A stretch of 64,000 nucleotides of DNA from Eopsaltria australis. Its lineage: Eukaryota; Chordata; Aves; Passeriformes; Petroicidae. The stretch is taken from the NCBI GenBank assembly GCA_034509425.1, contig JAVTVJ010000001.1:13597501-13661500 (forward strand). The letters are read 5' to 3'. Shown here piece by piece: positions 39,701-51,215 of this stretch. The stretch's first letter is position 1, and the number at the start of each line of letters is the position of its first letter. Below the pieces are notes generated by a model. That model searched no databases. It had not been told where the DNA came from and worked only from the letters and a program-made list of their open reading frames with translations. Made by a program: the position numbers and the translations under genes.

Positions 39701-42700
39701 TCCTACTTTCCAAATGGACGGTTGAATTCTTTTCCTTTATTTGACGTCAGATAAAGAAATCCAGAAACACAATTAGAATATACATATATATATGTTTTTA
39801 AAAATCAACTCTTTCCAATACAAGCAGTCAAAGAGATCTTACAACTTTCCAGGAGTATAAGATTTTCTGTACGGCCCTGAAAAGTTAAAGACTGAAACCT
39901 TACACCAGCATGACAAAGTCTATGTCTCCAAATCCTGGTATAAGTTATATTTTATACTTTAAGAGCAAGAATACTGTGGCCATGGTTGTTTTAAGTCTTA
40001 CTGGAGAATTTGGATGAATTAGTAAAATACCGGAATCAGTAATAGCTGTAATAAGGCACCTTGTAAAAAGAAAATATTCAAATGTTATTACTTCAAATGG
40101 GGAAAAAAATCTTGTTAAAAGCATACAGAACCATGAGAGATATCAGAGAACAGAACTCATTTCCAGGGAAGAACTTTACACTGAAAGAAGGCAACTCTTA
40201 ACAAGGAATGCCTTCTGGAGCCTCAGCTACACAACTCAAGAATTACATTCAAAACTCATTAATGTCAAGTACCAAGTGGAAATGTAAGAAAACCTGCAGT
40301 TTTTATATCCAGGCCTTTACATGGATCCATATTTTTACGTGGAAATAAATCAAAATCTCTAATTTGAAAACTTTAGGTTTGCCACAGAACCCTATACACA
40401 AAAGGTAGAAAAATAAATTATGATAAAATCAGTCTAGCTGACATCACATAATGAAATACAGAATCTCTCTCTATATTTTGGATTTATATTATTTGCATTA
40501 ACTAAAAAAAGAGACTTTTTTTACCCAGCAAAGTATCTAAAACAGATCTAAAATAGATGGAAATAACTATGAAGTGAATATTGTTTACTTCTAATAACCT
40601 ATGTTGAAAAAACTTATTTTTTCATCCTTTGGGGATTTCAGCTTTAATTCCTACAGTGAATTAAATACCTACTGTATTTTATTAAGTCTTTTCTCCTTAG
40701 CTTGAGCAATTTGCCACCGTTCAAGGCTGTGTAGAACTGTTGGATAAGAGGCAAACAGGATCAGATTAATTTAAACAATAAAAAAAAGAAAGCAAAAAAC
40801 AGCCCCCACAACTTCAAGCCCCAAATTTCATTCTTCTGAAAAAGCAGAAATGACACACACAGATCACCCTTTTCAAAATCCCACAAGTCTACCAGCAGTG
40901 GATATTGCAAAGAAATGGTGTCTGAACCCTTCTGTTGCCTGGCTGCTTCTCACAAACACTTTGCAACATGTTCTGTGTTCATCACCTTGTATTTAATGTG
41001 GTGCCAAAGTTAGGCAAGCCCTGCTCCATTCCTTCTACTTCCAGCAATGTCCCCCTGCCACTTGCTTTGGATCAAAGTTAATGAATTGGTTGGACAAGGT
41101 AGGTCAATTTAAAACTAACTCCCTTTAGCACTGAATTGCTTTCTTATGTAAGATCATTCCATCGGCTTATTCTAAAGCCACAAAAGCCACTAAATCAGAG
41201 GCAAACAAGACAAAGGAAACAGGTGCAAAAGGTAGCAACAAGAAAGGAAAGGAGAAAATGGGATTACCCCTTTCAGCAACAATTTGCAGTTTCACTATGG
41301 CAGTCAAAACACAAAGCTGCTGTCTCAGAAGGCAGCTCCACAACAGCTTAAGCTGCTCCAAACTGAAGCTGCTCTTCCACTGACCCTGGTGGAAGCTCCA
41401 CCAGTGGAGCTAGTGGAGCTTCACTGTACTCCATTCTCCTATCTGAGCAATTTGCAATGCCACCACAGTGCTTCGTTCCTGTAAGCACTACTTGTGGCAC
41501 CCTCTACCCTGGCAAAAAAATAAGGATTTTTATTAGAGAAGAATGAAAACTTAGATGCAGGGAAGCATGGTCTTTACAATACTTTAAAAGACAAAAATAC
41601 TCTGTTGCTTGCGTATACAGATTATCTAAATTTATAGACAGGCCATTGGGAGGAAGTCAGAAAACTGCAAGTGGAAGCACTGTAGGGTGTGGGTGGTTTT
41701 GATTATTGCTTTTAACAGAAGGGGTTTATATCAGAAAATACGTTTTTCTAAACATAAGAAAAACTTTCATGCTTTGGTGGAAAAAGCTAAAAAAAGCTCT
41801 CATTGTTTAATGACTTCATAAAGATGATCTATATTAAATGCATCATATCAATGAATTTATTTTAGTTCTGAAGGAAAATACAGCTTTAAATCTATTTATT
41901 GCATAATACGTAGCATGTAGTTACTGTCTTTTATACTTCTTTAAAATGGCTCAGTATTATCAAAAAGAAAATACATTTGGAATTTCAATTCAGTAAGAAT
42001 TCTAATTTGTTGTTAGTACCACTTGTTTTACAAACTCATGCTCTCGAACTATATACCTACAAAAAAAGGATGGAAGGAATCTGAGATACAGGTATCCCAA
42101 AGTTCTGCTTTGGCCATGGATTTTGATACCCATATGCCAAATAGATCAGATGTAGTACATCTTTATTCATATGGTCCACGTGTTTTTCAGGTTTACCTAT
42201 AAAAAATTAGATGCTTAGCTACTGAATACTAAAAATACCAGTAAATTCAAAAATATGTATTAACCAGATTCCAAAATATTATTTCTATTGTAAAGAGTTG
42301 CAATGTTGTTCATATTGGAACTACTGAAGTTCACCAAGTTTCAGAGTTCTAAAAATATCTAAATGAGCAGGGCATGCAAAGAAAAATAATATAGAAAGAC
42401 AGTGGAAAGAAAAACACTGAAAAGCATATCAATACCATATAAATCATCATTTTTAGCTACTTTGTTATTTCAGATTTTTTGCATTAGATTTAAAAATACT
42501 TCCTGAGAATAGGTGTCTCAACTCTTAGGACACATATTTAACGAATCTATTCATGGAAATCCTCCATCTGTTCTGAAATGAGTAAGAATGTTACTATAAT
42601 TGTTTTAGATCTATATGAAGACAAATGACAGACCAACTGCTGTAATGGAATTTTTAATGAAATGTGCACATTTCTGGCTGACTGGGCACACTACTGTGAT

Positions 42701-44825
42701 CTAAGGACTAACTGAAAAAGACAAAAAGTATTTAGATCTGTCTTTACCTTTCAGGCAGAATTAGCCTGTTCTGTACCTACCTGCAAATGTTTACATTCAG
42801 AAAAGTCTGTTGCAAGCAGTAGACGTAGTCCCTTTCATAAATGCTTTGTCTCCTCCATAACACTAGAGATGCCTGTATAAATAGAATATTTAATAAAAGA
42901 TAATCTGCCACTAAAAGTATACTCTAACCTTAGGGCAGACTTTTGATATCATCTGATATTTTATTCTGTATTTCACATAACTCCTAATTTTAAATATCCT
43001 TAATGGACTCATGAAAGCAATCTCTATATTAGAAAACTGAGGCTGTACTCCATTTTGGCTACTTAAATGACAAGATTTTGAAGAGTATTTAGTATTCTGT
43101 AGCTTACTGGAACAAATGGAAGCTGATGTCAAACTTTTGCTACCGAAGTGAGCAAGAGGAATTTCTTTTCACAAAACAACCCTTAAAACTCTGATCGCCA
43201 GGTCTAAACTTTTCTAAAAGATTAAAGCAGAAAAACAAAACCACAACTACTCACTCAATTGTGAGTTGCTTCATTTTCTAATATTTTTTAAAATATTGAT
43301 AAGAATAGTATGTAAAAGAAGGGTTGGGAAGTCGAGAAGGGCTGAAAGGTATTCTTTCCTGAACTTTTAGTTTTTAAACTAAGTTGTGCCAAATAATCAG
43401 CAGCATACCCATGGCTAATATGATTAGGAGGAGAAATTAAGCAGATACTGCAGTTCAAAATGTGCTATTTTTGTTCCTTTTTCTCTTAAAAAAATCCAAA
43501 CAAAAAACCTTCTAAGGAATGTTAGACTAGTCTGGCCTCAATAGAGCCAACAGAAAAATTTCCATTAATTGGACAGAATCTCCTTCGGTGTCTCAAACTC
43601 CAAAATAAGTTGCCATCCTTGTCAAAGCAGAAATAAAAATGTGCCCATTCCTCAATCAACACAGCTCATAGCTTACAGCTCATCACGCTGGAAAACCTCA
43701 TTGGTTTGGAGCTGATGCACACCTGCTTTTCTACAGGGTGTCTTTTGGCACAGACAGGAGAGAGACGGGAGCAGAACTGTTGTAAGATGCCAACAAATTT
43801 ACCTGAACTTCACAGACACACCCCCACATTCCTTCAGAATAGACAGATTAGTTTAGAACTCATTAACAAGAACATATATACAGTTAAAGATACCTCCCAT
43901 GCCTCCACAGTTGTAACTTTCACAGCTGTAACAAAAGTAGGATTTACTCTGATGTAACAATGTTATCACACTTTCAACTGTGAGTGTTCTAATGCAAGCC
44001 TGCTTTCCTATAACAATTTCAAATTCACAGTCTGACTACTTGTGCTCAAAAGTCAGGTGCAATTTTCTTTAACTGCACTAACTGAGGTCTGTCGTTCCAC
44101 TCAAGTGTCTGCTGTCCCAGTGAGCTCCATTTCAATTCATTACTTTAAAAAAAAAAAACCAGTGAAATTCTTCTTGAGAGATAATTTAGCTTATCCCCCA
44201 GCTTCAAAGCAGAATTAACCATATTTAAACCATTCCTAATAGATGCTTATCTAACCAATTCCTGAAGGTCACCTCTACTGGAGATTGCAGTACCACCCCA
44301 GGCATTCTGTTTTAGCAATTCATTATTAAATCCTTTAAAAGTTTTTTTTTAACACAATTGTTCACTGCTGTAATTCAAGCTCATGGCTTCTTGCATTCTT
44401 CAGAGCAGACTTTGAGAAAATTTACTTTCTTCACGTTTTACACTTTTGAACTCTTACCACAACAGATCTGTATTGTACAATCTTATCAGCCCCAATTTAC
44501 CTAGGAAGAAGTGCACACAATTTCAGATAAGAAAACATAGCAAGAGTACTATATTTAGAAAAAAAAAAAAGTAGATCCTATTTTGGACCTACTATCTTTA
44601 TATCTATGATCATATACAGTAAAACATTTTAACAATGGTAATTTATCATGTTCCTCAAGAGAACCAATAAAATGCAATGAATACACATCCTCTGATGTTG
44701 CACAGGTACAAAATGTATAGTTTGTTTACAAACTAATATTACTGAATGTAAAATGAAGCAACGTTTTAAAAAAATATATTGGTAAAGGTCCAAAGTTTAC
44801 ATTTCCTAAAATATTAAGGTCATGT
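36701..44825. other. Intergenic between AKAIN1 and ZBTB14
   Basis: About 8 kb of AT-rich DNA with no CR1 copy recognised by eye and no supported exon. A short AGCTCCAC-rich patch at 41320-41430 is internally repetitive (GTGGAAGCTCCACCAGTGG), without clear meaning. Confidence 0.55.
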
Positions 44826-46504
44826 TTTATTTACAGACCAGCATTTGAACAATTACTGGCATTTTAAGATAACTGCTTAACTTGATGAATACATGAATAA
44901 AATGAAACTGTAAAAAAAACCTCAACCAAATAAAACCCCCTCAATAATCAAAGTTCCATATAACAGTTCCAAAAACACTATTTAAAATTTCTATTTAGAA
45001 AAGCAAGATGTGATCTACCACACAGTAACTTATCAGAAACTGGTCTAACACTTTGATATGCTATAGGTATCGCAAGTGACCAATGTTACCAACCATGTGC
45101 CCAAGAGTGTGTTTTTTTGCCCATTCCAACTTCAAATGAAGTTTTCACAACAGTTGTAGTATTTACAAATTTAAAATAAAGGCTCAATATAACTTTGGAT
45201 TACATAGCCACAGTTATTGTGTCTTCTCTTGATGACTATAAGTAGCAGACTGCAATCCAAAGACCACTTATTTTGTTGACTCTGTGAGTTAACTATTGTT
45301 ATCAGCATGTACCCCAGCTAGTCTTAAAATAGACTAAGCAACTGACTAATAGCGAACACTCACTCAGGATCATCTATGACAGAACTCACTCACTGGAGTC
45401 TCCCTCTTGATGAGGGGTGGTGTGTCAAAAGGTGGAAGCTTTTAAACTTGAACAGGACCTATGAGCTGGTGTGACCAGCCATGACACAAACCCCAGTTGA
45501 GCCCTGTGGGCAGGTATGTGACACCCGTGGCTGCAGCTTTGGCAGTCTGGCAGTAACACCTGGTCACCTGCTGGTGCAGCTAGTCCTCTGCCTTCACTTT
45601 GCTAGGTTAGGTGACCTGGAAGCTGCATAATACAAAATCATCTCAGGCTGTATTAACTTCTACTGATTTCTACTGGGTTTGAATAAGGAGCATGTCTCCT
45701 CCATGCTGCACCCTTTTTTCTTTGCGGCCCAGTCCCATCTCCAAGGCCCTGCCTAAAAGTGAGCATAAAAACAAACAAGACAGACTTTTTTGCCCACAGA
45801 AGGGACTGGTGAATGCCCTGACACTTCTGCTTTGTCAGTCAGAATCCCTGTGAATAATGCAGTTTTTTCAAGAACGTAAGTATTTCATTAAAACTTGCCA
45901 CCTTTATAAAAATAGGAGGATATCTGAGGGAATGGAATAAGAAGCAATGTCATTTTGATCACCATCCTCCTTTACACTCTGTTGCACCAACCGACATTAG
46001 GTGAAAAAAGGAGGAATTAAAAAGCTTAAGGACTCAATGTATGCTTCTCAAAAAATTGTAGGTATAAAACCTCAGAATTATGAAAACCAAATCCTTTCTT
46101 TCCATGTTTGTGATTTTTGAGATCTCAGTGTTTTCAAACATAACTCACTGATTCCCACTGATTGCAATGTTTACATCGTATTCAGTGTTCCATGCTGGAT
46201 GAAGCAAAGTATTGGCCAGTGATGATCCCTGTTTTATAGAGAACTTGATCACATTCTGGAATTAAAGCAGTTATTAGTGCACTACACTGCTAATGTCAAT
46301 GAAACTGTTTCACATTCTAAGAATACCCATCTCTGAAATGTTTTAAAATACCTAACCAAGCGATGCTATGTATTCCTATGTAACATTCAAATCCTCTAAA
46401 AATATGCTTTCTTGAAAAGATTCTCAGTCTAAATGTATACCAACAACAGATTTTGTTCCACTTAATATCTTATATTATTTCTGATAGAGTTCCTGCTTTA
46501 GTTT
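44826..46504 (-). other. ZBTB14: ZBTB14 3'UTR and candidate poly(A) signal
   Basis: The stop codon is followed on the minus strand by noncoding AT-rich sequence. The first canonical AATAAA I find downstream lies at 44826-44831 (TTTATT on the plus strand), giving a 3'UTR of about 1.7 kb. No other coding potential is seen. The segment 45400-45760 is somewhat more GC-rich but unrecognised. The true cleavage site is not established. Confidence 0.4.
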
Positions 46505-47848
46505 TTAACTACAGGCTATAGTTTCTAATTGCTGCTCTGCCTCAGCAGCCATGGCTGCTGCCTGCAACTGTTCTGTTTCACTCTGGATGGAATTGGCTGC
46601 TGTAACTTGCTTTCTTTCACTGTGCATATTGTTCTCATGCCTTTTTAGGTCAGATGCCTTAGCAAATGCTTTAGTGCAGGAACTGCAGACAAAAGGTTTC
46701 TCTCCTCGGTGCCTTCTTTCATGGTCTTTGAGGTGGGACTTGTGCTTGAAAGCTTTATCACACATATGGCATGCAAATGGCCTCTCATTACTGTGAACTC
46801 TTTCATGCTTTTTTAGATCTGGTGCCCGAATAAAAGACTTTCCACACACCTCGCAACTGTAAGGCTTGTAACCCGTGTGTATTTTCAAGTGTTCTTTCAA
46901 ATGAGCTTGCGTGGTAAAGCCCTTTGTACACATTTCACAAACAAATGGTCTGTCTGCAGTGTGGAGTTTTTCATGTTTTCTCAAACGTGCTTCATCAGAA
47001 AAGGTCTTGCCACAAGCCTGACATACAATGTGTTCCCTGTGACCGTAAAGCAAGTACTCAAACTTCATATCCCCGGCTGCTGTGGTCCAGCCTGGTGTCT
47101 GTTCATCTTTCACTTCACTTATGCCATCATTAAATGTGAGTGCCTGAGGGGTCTGAGATCCTAAGTCTTTAGATTCTGTTGTTTCCATAGGCTCTACTTC
47201 TTGGCCATAGCAGTTTACTTTTCGAACTTCTTCACTTCCCAACTCTTTCAGAATTGCCTCTTGTACTCTCAGGGTAGTGGTTGGTGATTTACCATCTTCC
47301 TGACTTGGGGGAGTGCCTTCCACTGTCACATCTGATGGACTGTCATCATGATCACCAATCTCTTCCACCTCATCATCTTGGGTATCATTGGGTTCCCCAA
47401 TAGAACGGTTCATTTTTAAACAGTACTTGCTCTTGGACTGTGTGTTTTCTTCAGGACTAGATACATCACGCTTTTGAGAGCAGAGTTTATCAAGAAACCG
47501 AATGCCGAGGATCTGGCCTGAAGACATCATCAAGTTTACATCCTCTTTTTTAACAGAAATCTTTGCAGTATACATGTAATTGAGAACTTCCTCAAAAATA
47601 TCAGAACGAAGAAAATCTATTTCTATTACTGATGAGCTATCAACTTCAAGTTTTTTGAAAAGCTTTTTGAAGTAGGTACTGCAGGCAGCAAGCACGCACC
47701 TATGGGCTCTGAACTTAACATCTTCAACCACAATAGCGATGTCACAAAATTCTCCTTCCAAACGTTGCTCATTCAATGTTTTCAGGAACACAGTTTTGTG
47801 ATCGTCGTCATTATATTTAATGGTTTCAGACATACTGATGAAAAACTC
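46505..47848 (-). CDS. ZBTB14: ZBTB14 main coding exon (BTB/POZ and five C2H2 zinc fingers)
   Basis: This exon encodes residues 2-448 of ZBTB14 (ZF5, ZFP161), a nuclear BTB-zinc-finger factor known to bind GC-rich, GCGC-containing sites and to repress or activate promoters such as MYC. Visible domains, numbered from the start codon in the upstream exon: a BTB/POZ domain at about 20-126 (FCDIAIVVEDVKFRAHRCVL, then the LNYMYTAKISV region), an acidic linker at about 155-175 (DDEVEEIGDHDD), and five C2H2 fingers. The finger ligands are C277/C280/H293/H297, C305/C308/H321/H325, C333/C336/H349/H353, C361/C364/H377/H381 and C389/C392/H405/H410. The last finger has H-X4-H spacing. The tail ends QLETIACS. 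The acceptor is a pyrimidine-rich tract ending TTTACAG, at 47849-47850, followed by GAG TTT TTC ATC AGT ATG (EFFISM). The 448-residue length is close to the human 449 I recall, and the frame is intact, so the gene looks functional and under strong constraint. Confidence 0.97.
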   Translation of the reverse strand, partial: EFFISMSETIKYNDDDHKTVFLKTLNEQRLEGEFCDIAIVVEDVKFRAHRCVLAACSTYFKKLFKKLEVDSSSVIEIDFLRSDIFEEVLNYMYTAKISVKKEDVNLMMSSGQILGIRFLDKLCSQKRDVSSPEENTQSKSKYCLKMNRSIGEPNDTQDDEVEEIGDHDDSPSDVTVEGTPPSQEDGKSPTTTLRVQEAILKELGSEEVRKVNCYGQEVEPMETTESKDLGSQTPQALTFNDGISEVKDEQTPGWTTAAGDMKFEYLLYGHREHIVCQACGKTFSDEARLRKHEKLHTADRPFVCEMCTKGFTTQAHLKEHLKIHTGYKPYSCEVCGKSFIRAPDLKKHERVHSNERPFACHMCDKAFKHKSHLKDHERRHRGEKPFVCSSCTKAFAKASDLKRHENNMHSERKQVTAANSIQSETEQLQAAAMAAEAEQQLETIACS

Positions 47849-48254
47849 CTGTAAATTAACAGGAAAGTTTTGTAACTTTTATAAAACAGTCTAAACCACA
47901 AAATCCCAAGAGATGAAGTAATTTACATAATTTTAAAAAACCTAACTTTTTTTTAAATAAAATGACCACAAAAAGCCTTTTAGACTGCAAAAGCATTACT
48001 CTGACTTTAAAATTGTGAATGCATAAATGTCTTTCCTTAGGTTATACACTTTACAATTATTCAAATCGTTACTGATTCAGTTATACAAAATTGAAAACTT
48101 TCTCTGTAAAACTGCAATTCTCAGTAAATGTATGCCCCAACTCATAAGTCATTATTATAGGTAAAGGAAATGTTAACACTAAAAAATGTGTAAGAAACAT
48201 TCTAAATGCATCAGCACGACAAACTAAATTTGAAATATCAAATATAAGTCTTAC
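47849..48254 (-). other. ZBTB14: ZBTB14 intron 2 (406 bp, phase 0 directly after the start codon)
   Basis: The intron lies between the donor ATG|GTAAGA and the acceptor TTTACAG|GAG. It is AT-rich, with no open frame of interest and no repeat I recognise. It separates the initiator codon from the rest of the reading frame. Confidence 0.85.
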
Positions 48255-48324
48255 CATGAACAATGCAGGAAGTTTTCTGAGCAAATGATTATTAAATTAA
48301 TCCTCAGAATGGGCCACCTTCAGC
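48255..48324 (-). CDS. ZBTB14: ZBTB14 exon carrying 5'UTR and the start codon at its last three bases
   Basis: This is a 70-bp exon read on the minus strand. Its acceptor is a strong pyrimidine tract ending TGTGTTTCAG (AG at 48325-48326). It ends in ATG at 48255-48257, followed at once by the donor GTAAGA. Splicing to the main exon gives ATG|GAG TTT TTC ATC AGT ATG, that is MEFFISM, the amino terminus I recall for mammalian ZBTB14. The same frame has a stop (TAA, 48297-48299) 13 codons upstream, so this ATG is the first possible start. The coding part is only 3 nt. The remaining 67 nt are 5'UTR. The context is weak at -3 (T) and gains G at +4 only after splicing. An alternative start is the in-frame Met 7 (47831-47833) in the main exon, which has A at -3. 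Confidence 0.87.
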
Positions 48325-49127
48325 CTGAAACACAGAAAAATAATAACATTACAAGAAATTATAAGATCTATTCCAAAAATTATTTTAAATCTGGGTGTTA
48401 AACACAGCATTTTCAATTATGGAGAGTTAGATAAAATACACTATTGAAACACCCAGTTATTTTTTTGGTGATACTACGGACAACTGAATAAACCACGTGT
48501 TTACTTTCCTATGGCTACTGTACTTCCTTGGTTCCACTTTCCTGCTACTTAACTTTGCACTAAATCTAAAGGTCTGGAAAACCTCCCCAGGAATCACTTC
48601 AATTAATGCAGTAACCAACTCATCAAGGTGATCAGTCTTCTGCTGAACCAGAGAGCTGAGCCAGCATAGCCGAGGGTCTGGCAAGCAAACCAAGCATCCC
48701 AAAGGACAGCAGACCAGGGACAGGGATGGATGCGCACCCAGGATCAGGGAAAGAGACAAGTGTACCAGATTTTCAAAGTATGGCAATACCAGAAAACAGA
48801 AGGATAACACAAGACACATAATTTCAAATTATTCAATCCCAACAGACATCTAATTGTGTCGAAGTGGGAAACACAGCAGAGAGGAGGGAAATGTTTGGTT
48901 TGGAGCAAATCCTGTGCCACCTGGCACAGGTCTGCTGGGAATTTCTTCCCTAAATTCCAATTTATCCTAAACGATATATAAAACAGAAGCAGATGACAGG
49001 TATGATGACATGTTTGCAACTCTTGGTGCTGTGTGTTTCAAATGATATGGGAACGCCTGGCTCCCTACAAATACCTCTGCAGGTCTGGCATCTATGCTAA
49101 AGTGTCCCTGGTTACACAGAAGAATTA

Positions 49128-49185
49128 TAGTATATATAATATATTATATAATTTATTATTTATATAATATTTATATATAAAGGTA
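49128..49185. repeat. TA-rich low-complexity tract in ZBTB14 intron 1
   Basis: About 58 bp of TATATAATATATTATATAAT-type sequence, without coding value. Confidence 0.85.
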
Positions 49186-50187
49186 TAAAATGGACAGCCA
49201 AAAGTCTCTTCTTAGTCCTAAATAACCGAATTTTAAGATAGTCAGATAGTAAGTCTGTAAATATATGAAATACACATAAGGAAACAAAACCTGAAAACAA
49301 TATTCTATGTATTTCTGGACTGTCTGAGTCTGCTGGCCCAGGAAAATGTATCAGCCTAGCATTGAAGATGGTGGGACAAACAACTGTTTCAACGGGATCT
49401 TTTTAGAATTCTTTGCAAGATGGGAAAAACGCTTTCTTTTTAAGCAAGCAGCAAAATGTCAGTGTTAATAATCTAGCAGCAACTGCACCGTCCTGTTAAA
49501 CAGTATGTAATTTTGCTGCAATTCTGTGGACACTAAGAGAGAACTAATTATAGAAGTAACTGGCTGAAAACAGGGCTGCGGAGTACACAGGGGTGTGTAA
49601 CTGGCAAAGAACAAAGTTAGTCCTTTGCGAATGGAGCAGGGCAGGCGCTTGCCCAGAGCGTTTCCAACTCTGATTTAAGAAAGCTCTGGTTACATATTCC
49701 ACTGGGCAATTCCGATTTATTCCTCCACACACTTTTTACACGGCCGCTACCTCCGCAGGGCCGCGGGGAGCAGCGTTCGGGGCTGCGACTGCTCGGGACG
49801 CGCTCGGTGCCGTGCCCGTGGCCGCGGAGGCGCACGCCCGCTCGCTCCACGCACCCGCGGGCGCGGCACAGGCGGGTTCCCGGCGGGGACCAGCCCGGCC
49901 CCTGCCGCGCCGCCCGCGCTCCCGGCCCGGCATCGGGGGCGCCCGCGAGCGCCAGGCGGCCGCTCTCCGGAGCGAGCCCGGCGCTGCCGCCGCTCCGCCT
50001 CACGGGGCTGCGCGGGGACGGCGCCCCGCTCCCTCCTCTCTCCGTCCGTCTGTCCGTCCGTGCCTCCCTCTGTCCCTCCCCCGCTCCAACGGTTCTCGCG
50101 TGGCTCCCGCCGACTGGACGCGGCCGCGCGCCCCTTTGTTGCGGCGGGACCCGCGCGCCCTGGCGTGCGCATCCGCCGCTGGACGAG

Positions 50188-50220
50188 TCCTCCTCCTCCT
50201 CCTCCTCCTCCTCCTCCTCC
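50188..50220. repeat. (TCC)11 trinucleotide microsatellite
   Basis: Eleven uninterrupted TCC units ((GGA)11 on the ZBTB14 sense strand) lie in the CpG island, downstream of the putative exon-1 donor and so in intron 1. It is a purine/pyrimidine mirror tract able to form triplex DNA and is likely to vary in length. Confidence 0.95.
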
Positions 50221-50424
50221 CCCTCCCGCCGGCCCTCCCCTCGCCCGCGGGAGGCAGGCGCGCGGCGGCGCCGGGGCTGCTGGCGGCGGGCGCGCCCGCG
50301 GCGGCGCCATCTCACCCAGCGCGCGCTGCCGGGGCTGTAACGGCGGCGAGCGGGGGAGGGACGGCAGAGGAGAGGGAGAGGGAGGAGGGGAAGGAAGGAG
50401 GGAGGGAGGGAGGGGGCGTGCGAG

Positions 50425-50450
50425 GGAGAGCGCGCGCGCGCGCAGCGCAA
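50425..50450. promoter_or_regulatory. GCGC-repeat cluster, candidate ZF5 (ZBTB14) binding site
   Basis: The stretch reads GAGAGCGCGCGCGCGCGCAG followed by CGC. ZBTB14/ZF5 is known to prefer GCGC-containing GC-rich sites, so this run in its own promoter region is a plausible self-binding site. Assigning the factor is inference. The dinucleotide run itself is directly visible. Confidence 0.4.
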
Positions 50451-50511
50451 CGGCGGCCGGGCCGCGGCGCGGGAGGGGGAGGGGGGGAAGGGGGAAAGGG
50501 CTCGCGCTTAC

Positions 50512-50700
50512 CTGCCGCTCGCCCGCGCGCGCGGAGCCGCGCTTCCCGGGGGAGCGCGGGGGGGCCGCCGCTGCCACCGCCGCCGCGCGGGAAGGGGACG
50601 GGGACAGGGAGGGGAAGTAGGGAGGGAGGGAATGGGGGGGAATTTGGGGAGGGGGTCTTGGGGGGGGGGGCCTGCGCGCGTCTCTCCGGCCGTCACCGCC
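50512..50700 (-). other. ZBTB14: Probable ZBTB14 noncoding first exon (5' end unresolved)
   Basis: On the minus strand the CpG island contains a near-consensus donor, CGGCAG|GTAAGCG, whose last exonic base is 50512. It is the best donor in the island and would join to the acceptor at 48325, making a 2.19-kb intron 1. The outer boundary given here is only a placeholder, because a CpG-island start site cannot be placed by eye and no TATA box is visible. A second, weaker donor, GCTGG|GTGAGA, has its last exonic base at 50316 and could mark an alternative first exon. Confidence 0.6.
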
Positions 50701-51215
50701 GCCTCCTGCACGAGCACTCCAGTGCGCGCGCACGCGCGCTCGGGGGGGCGCGGGGGGTGCGTGCATGCGCGGTGCGAGCGGAGGGCGCGCCTGTGCCCGG
50801 GGAGCGCGGAGGAGGAGGAGGAGGCTGGGGCGGCGGGGAGGGGGAAGCGAGCCCGCGGCGCGCCGGCCCCCATCGCCCTTCCCCCGCTTCGGGGGACGCG
50901 CGGCGCGGACCCCCCGCCTCGGGCGGCTCAGGCCGCGGGGCCGCGCGGGCCGCAGCCGTTCCCGCCGCGCCGCGGGCACCCGCCCCGCCGCGCCTGCGCC
51001 CGCCGCGTGTGCGAGCCCGGGGCGCGGGCACCGCCTTCCCCCGCCAGGCGGCGCACGGCGCGAGCGCGGCGCGGGCGCGGCGGGACCGGCGCGGCCGTGG
51101 GGCGGCGCTCGGGGGCGCGCCCGCGCGTGTCCGCGATGGCGGGAGGCGCGGGAGCGATCCTGTCCCGCTCCGTGTCCCTTTCCTGCCACCGAGGGCGACA
51201 CAACCCTGGCCACCC

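Larger units (their letters stand above)
48325..50511 (-). other. ZBTB14: ZBTB14 intron 1
   Basis: This is the inferred intron between the CpG-island donor and the 70-bp exon. The end near the promoter is extremely GC-rich and includes the (TCC)11 tract and G-runs. The rest is ordinary AT-rich sequence with a TA-rich patch at about 49128-49185. The open frames around 48457-49019 have no recognisable domain. Confidence 0.6.
49738..51215. promoter_or_regulatory. ZBTB14: CpG island promoter of ZBTB14
   Basis: About 1.5 kb of extremely GC-rich, CpG-dense sequence stands out sharply from the AT-rich flanks. It holds the putative first exon donor at 50512, a GCGC run at about 50430-50446, G-rich runs (50471-50499, 50632-50670), GGGAGG-type repeats around 50380-50415 and a (TCC)11 tract. 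No TATA box is evident, which fits a dispersed CpG-island promoter. Long open frames on both strands here come from the scarcity of AT-rich stop codons. Confidence 0.85.

Noticed and set aside
41320..41430. AGCTCCAC-rich repetitive patch as a possible regulatory array
   Set aside because: The repeats are irregular with no fixed period. They look like ordinary low-level repetition.
48457..49019. Overlapping minus-strand frames in ZBTB14 intron 1
   Set aside because: They have no domain, and the ZBTB14 transcript model needs only the exons at 50512, 48324-48255 and 47848.
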